Shown here in pieces: positions 16,962-25,438 of a stretch of 64,000 nucleotides of DNA. A program made the translations under genes and the position numbers. Where the stretch lies: the NCBI RefSeq assembly GCF_052056295.1, contig NZ_CP182493.1:1-64000 (forward strand). The letters are read 5' to 3'. This DNA is from Catenovulum sp052056295. GTDB lineage: Bacteria; Pseudomonadota; Gammaproteobacteria; Enterobacterales; Alteromonadaceae. The stretch's first letter is position 1. Every line of letters begins with the position of its first letter. The notes below the pieces were generated by a model. That model had not been told where the DNA came from. It worked only from the letters and a program-made list of their open reading frames with translations, and made no database searches.

Positions 16962-17978
16962 ATGAGTGCTGACTCAACTCAATTTATCAATAAACTGGTT
17001 GATGTAACAAACGTCAAAGATAGGTTGAGCTTAGATCAAATCATGCTGTTCGCTATCGACAACCTATTAAAAAATGCCGAAGTCACCATATATCGAGCAA
17101 TCCCTCACATCGACAGTTTTTATTATGTTGTATCAAAAATGTCGAATAGCTTGCATACAGACAACCAAGCGCTGATCACTCAAAGTTTTAGTCAAGTACA
17201 TCAAGATGAGCTGTTAGCTTTGTGTTACTCAACTAAACAAGCGCAAACTGAGCATGGTCGTTGTCTTTGGTATTTGTCTAAAATGGGCATTCATTATGGT
17301 TTCATCGAGGTTAGCGGCTTAGACGATTGCAAAGTTCAAAAATCTCTTATTGATAGCATGGTCGCCGTTTATTGCAATTTGTCTTATCTAATCAACGAAG
17401 CTGAAAAAGACACATTAACCGGATTATTTAACCGTAAAACACTTGATAGCCATTTAACCCAGTTGCTCGAACAAGCATTTACTTTGAAACAGGCCTCGCA
17501 GCAAAATGGTCGAGGCGAAAGCCAACAGAGCTTTTATTGGATTGCTCTGCTAGATGTAGATCATTTTAAACGAGTGAATGATGCTTATGGCCATGAATAT
17601 GGTGATGAGGTCATAATAACAATTGCTAAAATAATGCAGCAAAATTTTAGAAAAGAAGATTTACTGTTTCGTTATGGTGGTGAAGAATTTATCGTGATTA
17701 TCGATGCGACCACAGAAGATACAGCACTTATGGTGCTCAATCGCTTTCGTGAAAGTGTTGAGCAGTTTAATTTTCCAACCATAGGGCAAGTTACCGTTAG
17801 TGCTGGGTTAACTAAGGTTGACTTGGGGTGCCCTGCAACCACTTTGGTTGGCCAAGCGGATAGAGCTCTGTATTTTTCAAAACGTCATGGTAGGAATTGT
17901 GTTTCATATTATCAAGACCTGGTTCATCACGGCAAAGTAGATGAACCAAGATTTGATAATGATATAGAACTGTTTTAA
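16962..17978 (+). CDS. GGDEF-domain diguanylate cyclase
   Basis: A 338-residue protein. The C-terminal GGDEF domain starts near residue 145 (EKDTLTGLFNRKTLD) and has the active-site motif GGEEF at about residues 239-243. An RxxD inhibitory site (RKED) lies exactly five residues before it. An active, c-di-GMP-feedback-inhibited cyclase is therefore expected. The N-terminal ~140 residues have no membrane helix and look like a GAF-type sensor fold (weak). No EAL domain. Its stop overlaps tail-to-tail by 4 bp with the membrane-protein gene on the other strand. Confidence 0.88.
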   Translation: MSADSTQFINKLVDVTNVKDRLSLDQIMLFAIDNLLKNAEVTIYRAIPHIDSFYYVVSKMSNSLHTDNQALITQSFSQVHQDELLALCYSTKQAQTEHGRCLWYLSKMGIHYGFIEVSGLDDCKVQKSLIDSMVAVYCNLSYLINEAEKDTLTGLFNRKTLDSHLTQLLEQAFTLKQASQQNGRGESQQSFYWIALLDVDHFKRVNDAYGHEYGDEVIITIAKIMQQNFRKEDLLFRYGGEEFIVIIDATTEDTALMVLNRFRESVEQFNFPTIGQVTVSAGLTKVDLGCPATTLVGQADRALYFSKRHGRNCVSYYQDLVHHGKVDEPRFDNDIELF

Positions 17979-18568
17979 TTCGCTAGCTCTTCAAGTTGTT
18001 TTTGCACGCGTTGTTTCTCCGGCAACAACTGAGTTTTAATCGCATGTTTGTTTAATAGGTAGACTCCGATAGCGACCAAAACAACAACAACCAAGTAGCT
18101 AATTTGAAAAGCATTCAATACCGGCATTCCAGTTTCTGTTACTTGTGAACCCAAATGAATTAAAGAAACACTAACTGCAATTGGTGCTATGTACCATTTA
18201 ATCACATTGCTGAGCAATTCGATTTGGCGATCTATTTTGTCACTCTGTTGGTTTAGGAATACTTTAATATTGTCGGCAGCATCAGGTGTTACTTGTACTT
18301 TGCGTGCCTGATGCATTTTCCATGGTATATATAAACAACTTAAAGTAGCCAAGATTAGGCCGATACTTTGAATATTACTTACAGAAAAATTGAGTGCTAT
18401 CAACCAAACAGGAATGAGCAATAATGCCAAAGCTGTTTCGGTAAAGTCACGGCGTTTAAGTGTTTTCTCAAACTTTGTAGCCTGCTGTTTAATTTGTTTA
18501 AAGTCGATATTAGGTACAGCTGAATCCTCGGCGAAAATATTTGCGGTTTTTGCATCTTCAAGTTTCAT
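17975..18568 (-). CDS. Four-helix membrane protein paired with an ECF sigma factor (putative anti-sigma role)
   Basis: A 197-residue protein with an acidic, soluble N-terminus of ~40 residues. It then has a hydrophobic pair (about 42-60 and 67-83), a polar segment, and another hydrophobic pair (about 123-142 and 152-173, SYLVVVVLVAIGVYLL), ending in a charged tail. No zinc anti-sigma HxxxCxxC motif is visible. It begins 2 bp after the sigma-factor stop, so the two are one transcript. The anti-sigma role is inferred only from that pairing. Confidence 0.6.
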   Translation of the reverse strand: MKLEDAKTANIFAEDSAVPNIDFKQIKQQATKFEKTLKRRDFTETALALLLIPVWLIALNFSVSNIQSIGLILATLSCLYIPWKMHQARKVQVTPDAADNIKVFLNQQSDKIDRQIELLSNVIKWYIAPIAVSVSLIHLGSQVTETGMPVLNAFQISYLVVVVLVAIGVYLLNKHAIKTQLLPEKQRVQKQLEELAN

Positions 18569-18570
18569 GG

Positions 18571-19047
18571 TTAAGCTCCTAATGTGCTTTGTTCAAAAGA
18601 GGTTTTGATTCGGTTTAAACGTTGGCGAACTGCATTTGCACTTATACCTAGAACATCGCCAGTTTGCTCTGAAGTAAAGTTGTCTAAGTACATAATCAAA
18701 ATTGCTGAGTCAGTTTCTGATAAAGTTTCGGCAAACTGCAGCAGCAAGTCAGCTTGGCAAGCAGGGGATGAAGCTAAATCTGAAGCTTCGGTTTCCACCA
18801 ACACATCTGATACTGTTGAAACTCGAGTTTTATCTTTGCGTACATAGCTATAGGCTGTGTTAAGCGCAACTCTGTACATCCAAGTTTCAAAAGTCGATTC
18901 AGCACTAAAGCTTTGAAAGCTACGCCATAATTGCAAAACAATTTCTTGGTATAGATCGTCGCTTTCATTTTTTGCGCTATACCTGCGTGCAATAAAATTC
19001 AGCTTTTGCTCTTGCTGTTTTATCAGGTTTAAAAAGTGGGGTGACAT
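18571..19047 (-). CDS. ECF-type RNA polymerase sigma factor
   Basis: A 158-residue sigma-70 family protein of minimal ECF type. Region 2 spans about residues 10-75 (DLYQEIVLQLWRSFQSF, TWMYRVALNTAYSYVRK). Region 4 spans about 105-150 (LSETDSAILIMYLDNFTSEQTGDVLGISANAVRQRLNRIK), with a helix-turn-helix. It is co-transcribed with the membrane protein immediately downstream. No target promoter can be assigned from the window. The 259-bp upstream gap contains A/T-rich DNA where an autoregulated promoter may lie. Confidence 0.87.
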   Translation of the reverse strand: MSPHFLNLIKQQEQKLNFIARRYSAKNESDDLYQEIVLQLWRSFQSFSAESTFETWMYRVALNTAYSYVRKDKTRVSTVSDVLVETEASDLASSPACQADLLLQFAETLSETDSAILIMYLDNFTSEQTGDVLGISANAVRQRLNRIKTSFEQSTLGA

Positions 19048-19251
19048 GTTAATCCCTATTTGTTTTGTCGCTTTCCTATATTGGTCGAATCAAAACCAAA
19101 TTTGTGTCACATGGTTATAAAATAATTTTAATTTTTTTGCTAGTTTAGTTGAATGTGTAATTTAAGTTTTTGAATTTTAGATAGTTTTTTCTTTGTTCTG
19201 ACAGGGAAATAATTTAATTAGTTGAGGAAGGTTTTTATTAGTTGGGAATAA

Positions 19252-19276
19252 TAGAGCCAAAATAGCTTTGGCTCTA
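19252..19276. terminator. Hairpin downstream of the YciK-type SDR gene
   Basis: A 10-bp perfect stem (TAGAGCCAAA/TTTGGCTCTA), loop ATAGC, 31 bp past the SDR stop on the minus strand. T content after the stem is modest in both directions. Confidence 0.5.
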
Positions 19277-19306
19277 ATTTATAAATAGGTTATAGAATGA
19301 ATATCT

Positions 19307-20086
19307 TTAGCGGCTGATAGTTAAAGCTTGGCCGCTAACGTCTTTACTTTGGTCTGACATTAAATATAAATAGCTTGCCATAATTTCACTAGGTTGCTTT
19401 AGAGTGGTTGGGTCTTCTGCTGGATAGGCTTTACGGCGCATGTTAGTTGCCGTCGCGCCCGGATTTAAACTGTTAAAACGCATTTTAGTATTGTCGTATT
19501 CATCCGCTAACACTTGCATCATGCCTTCTGTGGCGAATTTGCTAATTGCATAAGGTGCCCAAAACGCACGTCCTTTTCTGCCAACACTTGAACTGGTAAA
19601 GATAATTGAAGCGCTTGGCGATTTTTTTAGTACAGGTAACAATGCTTGGGTCATTAAGAATTGTGCATTTACATTTACTTGCATTACTTCTTGATACATA
19701 TCTTCAGGGAATTGTTCAAATGGCATAATACTACCCAGTGCACTGGCGTTATGTAATAAACCATCTAAACGACCAAAAGTTTGCTCTATGGTTGTTGCCA
19801 TATCTATGTAGTTTTGTTTGCTTGCGCCTTTCATATCCAAAGGGATAATCGCTGGCTCTTTAATGCTAAATTCACCTGGCTCGTTCGGGTTGTGAGAAAG
19901 TGCCATTATTTCATCGTAAACCGCCTCTAATTTTTTGGTGGTTTTACCTAATAAAATAACTTCAGCACCATGTTTAGCAAAACATAAAGCTGCAGCTTTC
20001 CCTATACCTGCACCCGCACCGGTAATTAAGATCACTTTATCTTTTAATTCAGTTGTTGCAGCTTGAAAATCAGCAGGAATATTCAT
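19307..20086 (-). CDS. yciK: YciK-family short-chain dehydrogenase/reductase
   Basis: A 259-residue SDR. It shows the NAD(P)-binding TGAGAGIGKAAA near residue 22, LHNASALG, the serine in IFTSSSVGRKGR, and the catalytic YAISK with FATEGMMQVLADEYD. The long shared stretch with E. coli YciK supports orthology. The substrate is not established for this family. The C-terminus DPTTLKQPSEIMASYLYLMSDQS is also YciK-like. panB lies 31 bp upstream on the same strand, so the two may form one operon. Confidence 0.85.
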   Translation of the reverse strand: MNIPADFQAATTELKDKVILITGAGAGIGKAAALCFAKHGAEVILLGKTTKKLEAVYDEIMALSHNPNEPGEFSIKEPAIIPLDMKGASKQNYIDMATTIEQTFGRLDGLLHNASALGSIMPFEQFPEDMYQEVMQVNVNAQFLMTQALLPVLKKSPSASIIFTSSSVGRKGRAFWAPYAISKFATEGMMQVLADEYDNTKMRFNSLNPGATATNMRRKAYPAEDPTTLKQPSEIMASYLYLMSDQSKDVSGQALTISR

Positions 20087-20117
20087 CTATTTAAATCTTA
20101 AATTTTCTAATTAACCG

Positions 20118-20867
20118 TTAAGGAAATTGTTTATTTTCAACTTCTTGTCTGTATTTAGCACATACCTGTGAAATGGTTTCTGTTACATGAGCATATTGTT
20201 TCGAAAAAGGTGGCCAATAATCACCTATACCCAATGCATCGTTTATTACTAGTACTTGTCCGTCAGTATCGCCACCTGCACCAATTCCAATTGTTGGAAT
20301 GGTCAAAGCTTGGGTGATTTTAACGCCAAGCTCAGCAGGTATATGTTCTAACACTATCATGCCAGCACCAGCTTGTTGTAGATCAACTGAGTCTTGTAAA
20401 ATCTGCTCAGCTTCGGCTGCTTCTTTACCGACTTTTTTAAAGCTAGTTGCTTTTTGTGGGGTCAATCCTGTATGCGCGACAACTTCAATACCTTCAGCAA
20501 CTATAGCTTTTACCGCATCAAAATACGGGCCTTCAAGTTTTACGCTATCAGCACCAGCAGCAACTAATTTTTTGGCATTAGCAACGGCATCTTCAACACT
20601 TTCATAAGAAAGGTGCGGTAAATCGCCGATAATATGGGTATTAGGCGCGCCACGACGTACCGCACCAACATGGTAAACCATGTGATCCATAGTGACATCA
20701 CGCGTGCTTGAAAAGCCCATTTCAACCATGCCAACGGAATCGCCAACTAAAATAATAGGTACACCAGCTTGTTCAATACTACGTGCAACAGGGCAGTTAT
20801 ACGCAGTTAACATGCTAATACGGGTATTACCCTTTAAATTTTGTAATTGTTTAAGTGTTTGTTTCAT
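20118..20867 (-). CDS. panB: 3-methyl-2-oxobutanoate hydroxymethyltransferase (PanB)
   Basis: A 249-residue TIM-barrel enzyme that transfers a hydroxymethyl group from methylene-tetrahydrofolate to ketoisovalerate, the first step of pantothenate synthesis. Metal and substrate residues sit in LVGDSVGM, GDLPHLSYE, VKLEG and LEHIPAEL, and the phosphate-binding IGIGAGGDTDGQVLV is conserved. It is shorter than the usual ~263 residues. The usual partner panC is not adjacent, so this could be a second, divergent copy or a relocated sole copy. Confidence 0.88.
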   Translation of the reverse strand: MKQTLKQLQNLKGNTRISMLTAYNCPVARSIEQAGVPIILVGDSVGMVEMGFSSTRDVTMDHMVYHVGAVRRGAPNTHIIGDLPHLSYESVEDAVANAKKLVAAGADSVKLEGPYFDAVKAIVAEGIEVVAHTGLTPQKATSFKKVGKEAAEAEQILQDSVDLQQAGAGMIVLEHIPAELGVKITQALTIPTIGIGAGGDTDGQVLVINDALGIGDYWPPFSKQYAHVTETISQVCAKYRQEVENKQFP

Positions 20868-20997
20868 TTTTAATCAACCATTTGGGTTAATTGCAATCGC
20901 CTTAGGATACTGCATTTTGGCGGGTAAAAAAATGGCTTAATGTATTCTTGTGTTACAATGCGCGCGTTTCCATAAACGTTGTTTAAATAGGTTTTGT

Positions 20998-22182
20998 GTG
21001 CAAAAGTTTGACGTTGTAATTATTGGTGCGGGTGCAGCAGGGTTAATGTGTGCAGCTACGGCTGGTTATCGCGGTAAGTCGGTCGCGGTATTAGACATGG
21101 GTAAAAAGGCTGGGCGTAAAATCCTCATTAGTGGTGGTGGGCGTTCAAACTTTACCAACAGAGTTGCAACAGCTGAAAACTACCTTTGCCAAAATCCCCA
21201 TTTTGTAAAATCTTGTTTAAGCCGCTATAGCTCGAATGATTTTATCGAATTGGTTGAACGTCATGGTTTGAGTTATCACGAGCGTTTACATGGACAATTA
21301 TTTTGCGATAACAGCGCACAAGACTTAGTCGATATTTTATTAACTGAGTGTGATTGGGCTGGTGTTGAAATTAAGCTGCGCAATGAAGTCTTGTCTGTAG
21401 CTAAAAACGAGCAAGGTTATCTAGTTACCACTAATCAAGATGAATATTTGTGCCAGTCACTTGTTGTTGCGTCGGGCGGCTTAACCATGCCTAAATTAGG
21501 TGGTAGCCCGTTAGGTTATAAAATAGCAGAGCAGTTTGGTTTGAAAGTAGTACCAACTACTGCAGCACTTGTGCCTTTTACTTTACATGATCACGATAAA
21601 CAAAGGTTTGATGGTTTATCTGGCATTAGTATTGATTGTTTAGTAACTAGTCAAAGCGGCAAACAGTTTAGAGAAAATATCTTATTCACCCACAGAGGTT
21701 TATCAGGCCCAGCTATTTTACAAATATCTTCATATTGGCAAGCAGGGCAAGCTGTCACAATTAATCTGTTGCCTGAGTGTAACTTAACTGAGCAACTAGA
21801 AAGCTGGCGCAAAGACAGCCCGAAAAAATCACTAAAAAATTGTTTAACCCAGTTGTTGCCATCACGTTTTATCGAAATTTTAATTAATGATAAAGCGTTA
21901 CCTGATAAGCCAGTTAATCAGCTATCGCATACTGAAATTAAACATATTCAAGATTATTTACATAATTGGACAATTAAACCGAACGGTACTGAAGGCTACA
22001 GAACCGCCGAAGTAACTTTAGGTGGCGTTGATACCGACGAACTCAGCTCAAAAACTTTTGAAGCCAAAAAATATCCGGGATTATATTTTATTGGTGAAGT
22101 AACTGATGTAACAGGCTGGTTAGGTGGCTACAATTTCCAATATGCTTGGAGTTGTGGCGTAGCGTGCGGTTTGGCGGTTTAA
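20998..22182 (+). CDS. BaiN/HI0933-family FAD-dependent oxidoreductase
   Basis: A flavoprotein of ~394 residues. It has an N-terminal dinucleotide-binding motif VVIIGAGAAGLMCA, the family motif KKAGRKILISGGGRSNFTN, VVASGGLTMPKLG, and a C-terminal FIGEVTDVTGWLGGYNFQYAWSCG. Related proteins (E. coli YhiN) lack a firm function. I chose GTG at 20998, because it gives MQKFDVVIIG right at the fold start and has AATAGG 6 bp upstream. An in-frame GTG at 20950 would add 16 residues and would cover a TACAAT promoter-like -10 at 20954. Confidence 0.85.
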   Translation: MQKFDVVIIGAGAAGLMCAATAGYRGKSVAVLDMGKKAGRKILISGGGRSNFTNRVATAENYLCQNPHFVKSCLSRYSSNDFIELVERHGLSYHERLHGQLFCDNSAQDLVDILLTECDWAGVEIKLRNEVLSVAKNEQGYLVTTNQDEYLCQSLVVASGGLTMPKLGGSPLGYKIAEQFGLKVVPTTAALVPFTLHDHDKQRFDGLSGISIDCLVTSQSGKQFRENILFTHRGLSGPAILQISSYWQAGQAVTINLLPECNLTEQLESWRKDSPKKSLKNCLTQLLPSRFIEILINDKALPDKPVNQLSHTEIKHIQDYLHNWTIKPNGTEGYRTAEVTLGGVDTDELSSKTFEAKKYPGLYFIGEVTDVTGWLGGYNFQYAWSCGVACGLAV

Positions 22183-22233
22183 CCGAGTCAAAGTAAAAAC
22201 AAAGAAATAGTAAATTAATAGCAAGAAACAATA

Positions 22234-22542
22234 ATGAAAAAACTTTCAAAAGTACAAATTAAGCAACAAGCGGCGGTTATGGCAGCAGTGGAAGCACTAG
22301 AAGAAAAAGCATTTGCAGAGCTTACCGATGTTGAGCAATGTTGGTTTAGCATGGAGCACGATGCATTTCCGGGGTCTTTATTAGTTAGAGTGCAATTTAA
22401 AACTCAACAAGCAGTTGATGAGGCGCAAGATAATTTATTACTTTGGCAAAAACGTTTAGCTGGGTTATTACTGAAAAAAGGCATATTGATTAAAAATATG
22501 CGCAACCATTTGGTTTTTACTGTTTTAAGCCCTGATGATTGA
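22234..22542 (+). CDS. Conserved hypothetical protein (102 aa)
   Basis: A 102-residue soluble protein with a helical N-terminus (KVQIKQQAAVMAAVEALEEKAF), then FPGSLLVRVQFKTQQAVDEAQ and a basic C-terminal half. The general layout recalls short gammaproteobacterial proteins often labelled 'Fis family', but no clear helix-turn-helix is visible, so I do not assign a function. Its stop overlaps the start of the Crp/Fnr-type regulator by 8 bp, so the two are translated from one mRNA. Confidence 0.65.
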   Translation: MKKLSKVQIKQQAAVMAAVEALEEKAFAELTDVEQCWFSMEHDAFPGSLLVRVQFKTQQAVDEAQDNLLLWQKRLAGLLLKKGILIKNMRNHLVFTVLSPDD

Positions 22543-23116
22543 AGCATTTGCACATTTAAGAGCAACACTTGCTAACTATTCACCTTTGCCTGAGGCTAGT
22601 TGGCAAGGCTTTATCGCTTGTTGTAATTATAAAAGAGTTGCTAAAGGGCAGTTGATTTATCCGCTTAATAAGGTGCCGACAAGTTTTTGTTTTCTGCACA
22701 AAGGTCTAGCTCGCGCTTATGTTACCGACAAAAACGGCAATGAATTTAACAAAAACTTTTTTGCTGAAGGGCGTTTCCCTGGCAGTATGAGCGCGTTGTT
22801 AATTAGTCAGGCCAATACTATGGCGGTTGAAGCGATAGAAGCCTGTGAAATTATAGAAATAGATTTTAAGCGCTACCGTACACTTTTGTTTGACGATGCC
22901 AATTTGATGAAAATGCATATTCATTATTTAGAAAGGCATTGGTTGTTAGAAAAAGAGCCTAAAGAAATTGGTTATTTGCAGTTTGAAGCTAGAGAAAGAT
23001 ATCTCAATTTTTTAAACGAACATGCCAAAATAGTTCATCGTTTACCTCAATATCATATCGCCAGTTATTTGGGTATTACGCCAACACAATTAAGTCGTAT
23101 CCGTAAACAGGTATAA
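22535..23116 (+). CDS. Crp/Fnr-family transcriptional regulator
   Basis: A 193-residue protein. The N-terminal part is a cyclic-nucleotide-binding-like beta roll (KGQLIYPLNKVPTSFCFLHKGLARAYVTDKNGNEFNKNFFAEG). The C-terminal ~30 residues have a short helix-turn-helix (YHIASYLGITPTQLSRIRKQ). No Fnr-type cysteine cluster is present. The signal and targets are unknown. It is coupled to the 102-aa gene upstream and followed after 87 bp by a small transporter gene. Confidence 0.82.
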   Translation: MIEAFAHLRATLANYSPLPEASWQGFIACCNYKRVAKGQLIYPLNKVPTSFCFLHKGLARAYVTDKNGNEFNKNFFAEGRFPGSMSALLISQANTMAVEAIEACEIIEIDFKRYRTLLFDDANLMKMHIHYLERHWLLEKEPKEIGYLQFEARERYLNFLNEHAKIVHRLPQYHIASYLGITPTQLSRIRKQV

Positions 23117-23203
23117 AATTATCTGTTATCAACATATGTAAATGATCTGAGCCAATAATGACATTATGCTCCTGTTTATCTAGAGTTTAATGGAGCTTAG
23201 TTA

Positions 23204-23647
23204 ATGGCAACTTACTACTGTTTACTTGCGTTTATTTGTGGTGCTTGTATTGCACTACAAGCAGCTATGAATTCCCAACTTGCAATTCAGTTGCAGAGTG
23301 TTTTAAAAGCCACGAGTTACGCATTTTTTGCTAGTTTTGTTTTAACCAGTATTTTCGCTGCAACACTTTCCACTCCATTGCCAACTAAAGCTTTGGCCAG
23401 TACGCCTTGGTACTTATGGTTTTCGTTTATCCTCAGCGTTGTTGGTGTTGCCAGTATGTATTTCTTAATACCTAAGTTAGGGGCAGGTAATGCCATTACT
23501 ATAGCTTTATGTGGCCAAGTTATTTTTGCTTTGCTCATTAGCCATTTTGGTTGGTTTGCAAGCCCAGTTAAGTACTTAACCTTGACCAAGGTGTCAGGGC
23601 TTATATTTATGCTGCTTGGGTTGTATTTAATTAATAGGACAAACTAA
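23204..23647 (+). CDS. DMT-superfamily small transporter (YdcZ/DUF606 type)
   Basis: A 147-residue protein with five hydrophobic segments. The N-terminus has the GACIALQAAMNSQLAIQL pattern of the DUF606/YdcZ half-size transporters, and a second half includes LGAGNAITIALCGQVIFALLISHFGWF. Substrate unknown. The next gene's ATG immediately follows its TAA, so it is co-transcribed with an acetyltransferase. Confidence 0.8.
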   Translation: MATYYCLLAFICGACIALQAAMNSQLAIQLQSVLKATSYAFFASFVLTSIFAATLSTPLPTKALASTPWYLWFSFILSVVGVASMYFLIPKLGAGNAITIALCGQVIFALLISHFGWFASPVKYLTLTKVSGLIFMLLGLYLINRTN

Positions 23648-24343
23648 ATGGGACAAAGTAAACAGGCGTTACTACTAAATAACTTACATAACTTGCATTG
23701 CTATTGGCTGGCGTTAGGTGGCCAGTTGCTGCATAACCACAAGCTTTATGTTCAGCAATCTTGGCCTAATCAAATCTGGGCTGAGAATTTTCAGCCGACA
23801 ACTACCCTGACACAAGGGCATCATAGCTTTGCAGGCAAGGTAACAGCTTATATCGATAACGAAGAAAATGCTCAAACGACTAAGAGCAAGCTGATGTTAA
23901 TGAGCAAAGTGATAGATACAGCTATTACGTTAGAACAAAATGCTGCAGATGTTTTCGATAAGATTGTTCAAATAAAACCGAATGAATTAGCCACTTGGGT
24001 AAAATGTTGCGAGTCGGCATTTTCATATCAAATGGAGCAAAATTCTATTGCGCAATTATTGCACAATCAAAGCGCTCAAATATGGGCGTACAAAATAGAT
24101 CAAGAAATTGTCGCAACGGCAATCAGTTTTAAATCAAACAATACTATGGGTATACATCAAGTTGGGGTACATCCTAATTATCGTGGGCAGGGCATAGCGA
24201 GGAATTTTATGCTGTTTTTAATAGCGCATGCAGCGCAGTTGGGCTGTACCCAGGTAAGTTTACAAGCATCTCGTTTGGGCATGCCTTTGTATCAAAAACT
24301 TGGTTTTGTAAAACTGATTTACTTAAATAAGAGACCCGTCTAA
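23648..24343 (+). CDS. GNAT-family N-acetyltransferase
   Basis: A 231-residue protein whose C-terminal ~90 residues form a GNAT domain. The acetyl-CoA pyrophosphate loop is VHPNYRGQGIARNFM (about residues 173-187), and MPLYQKLGF closes the fold. The N-terminal ~90 residues are less conserved and may be an acceptor-binding arm. Acceptor unknown. It starts directly after the stop of the transporter gene. Confidence 0.82.
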   Translation: MGQSKQALLLNNLHNLHCYWLALGGQLLHNHKLYVQQSWPNQIWAENFQPTTTLTQGHHSFAGKVTAYIDNEENAQTTKSKLMLMSKVIDTAITLEQNAADVFDKIVQIKPNELATWVKCCESAFSYQMEQNSIAQLLHNQSAQIWAYKIDQEIVATAISFKSNNTMGIHQVGVHPNYRGQGIARNFMLFLIAHAAQLGCTQVSLQASRLGMPLYQKLGFVKLIYLNKRPV

Positions 24344-24375
24344 ACCTGCCGAGTCTCTATAATTAAGTGATTACA

Positions 24376-24954
24376 CTATTGAAGACAAACGTAGCCTGAA
24401 ACACTGAACTGATTGTGTACTGGTTTGTCTGCATTTTGTGGACACATGTTAATGCTACCAAACGCAGTTAATTTGCCTGTCGCACCATCAAATGCACCGT
24501 TTACACCTTGTAAATCGGTCACTTGTTCAATAACAGTAAAACCGCACGGGGTAGGTAGCTTAGTTGTTTCATTTAAAATGAGCTGGCCGTTTTGGTCTTT
24601 AGCAAACTCGGTCACACCAGTTACGTAAGCTTTGTCGTTATATGTATATATATCGCCTAAACCATCATTTAGATTTATTTGATGATTAAGAGTGATGGCA
24701 AAATTATCTTGGTTGACGATAGTGCCGTAAATATCGCCAGAAGCTGACGCGACTAACTTACGTCTAAACCCTTTCACCTTGTACAAGTTGAAAGACACTT
24801 CACCTTGTTGTTCGTGTTCGCTGATGTTTTTTGTTGAAATTTGACCTGAAACTTTGTGGTATTGACCACTTGGACACATATTAGGGAAATTAAATGCATG
24901 GGCCGAGCTTGCAGAAGCTAACAAAGTTACCGCTAAGGTTAAATTTTTTATCAT
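24376..24954 (-). CDS. Secreted hypothetical protein with signal peptide
   Basis: A 192-residue protein beginning with a clear Sec signal peptide (MIKNLTLAVTLLASASSAHA, cleavage expected after AHA). The mature part is beta-rich by appearance and contains four cysteines (PNMCPSG, TPCGF, INMCPQ, GYVCLQ), which could form disulfides in the periplasm or outside. No family recognised. It is monocistronic, convergent with the GNAT gene. Confidence 0.65.
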   Translation of the reverse strand: MIKNLTLAVTLLASASSAHAFNFPNMCPSGQYHKVSGQISTKNISEHEQQGEVSFNLYKVKGFRRKLVASASGDIYGTIVNQDNFAITLNHQINLNDGLGDIYTYNDKAYVTGVTEFAKDQNGQLILNETTKLPTPCGFTVIEQVTDLQGVNGAFDGATGKLTAFGSINMCPQNADKPVHNQFSVSGYVCLQ

Positions 24955-25079
24955 TGAATGATTCCTTTTAATGAAATATTTGCTCGTTGTAATAAACGCA
25001 CCAATCTATTTGTTAACTAGCACTTATCCGCTTAGTCAACTTAGGCTACAATAACCCTTTTTAATTGCGAAGATAAGTC

Positions 25080-25433
25080 ATGAGTTCACAAAAATTACTT
25101 TTAAACAAAATTCAAACCTCTCCAACCACTGTTGTTTTTTCTGAAGTTATTCAGGCAATTGAAGAAAATTATGATTTCGTTGAAACAGAATTTAACAATG
25201 GGGAAACCATTAATTTAGCTGGGCAAAATAACGGTTCATGCAAAATTTTTGCATTCGCTAAATTAAATCAATTAACGCCTGAGCAAACTTTGCATTTGTT
25301 TGGCGACTACTACCGTAAAGATGTATTAGAAAACCCACAAGGGACTGATCATCAAAATATCCGCAACTTTATTCAATTTGGTTGGGATGGTATTCAATTT
25401 AAAGGTGAAGCCTTAACCGCAAAAGAAGCTTAA
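25080..25433 (+). CDS. HopJ type III effector-like family protein
   Basis: A 117-residue soluble protein matching the HopJ family: FSEVIQAIEENYDFVETEF and the diagnostic FGDYYRKDVLENPQGTDHQNIRNF. Despite the family name, members are common in free-living marine bacteria with no type III secretion system. No secretion genes are nearby, so the name should not be read as function. The ABC exporter gene begins 5 bp downstream, suggesting one transcript. Confidence 0.85.
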   Translation: MSSQKLLLNKIQTSPTTVVFSEVIQAIEENYDFVETEFNNGETINLAGQNNGSCKIFAFAKLNQLTPEQTLHLFGDYYRKDVLENPQGTDHQNIRNFIQFGWDGIQFKGEALTAKEA

Positions 25434-25438
25434 TTTTT

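Noticed and set aside
24329..24360. Hairpin GAGAC...GTCTC at the end of the GNAT gene as a terminator
   Set aside because: The stem is only 5 bp plus a mismatch and has no T run on either strand.
25080..25433. HopJ as evidence for a type III secretion system
   Set aside because: No secretion apparatus or chaperone genes lie nearby, and the family is common in free-living bacteria.
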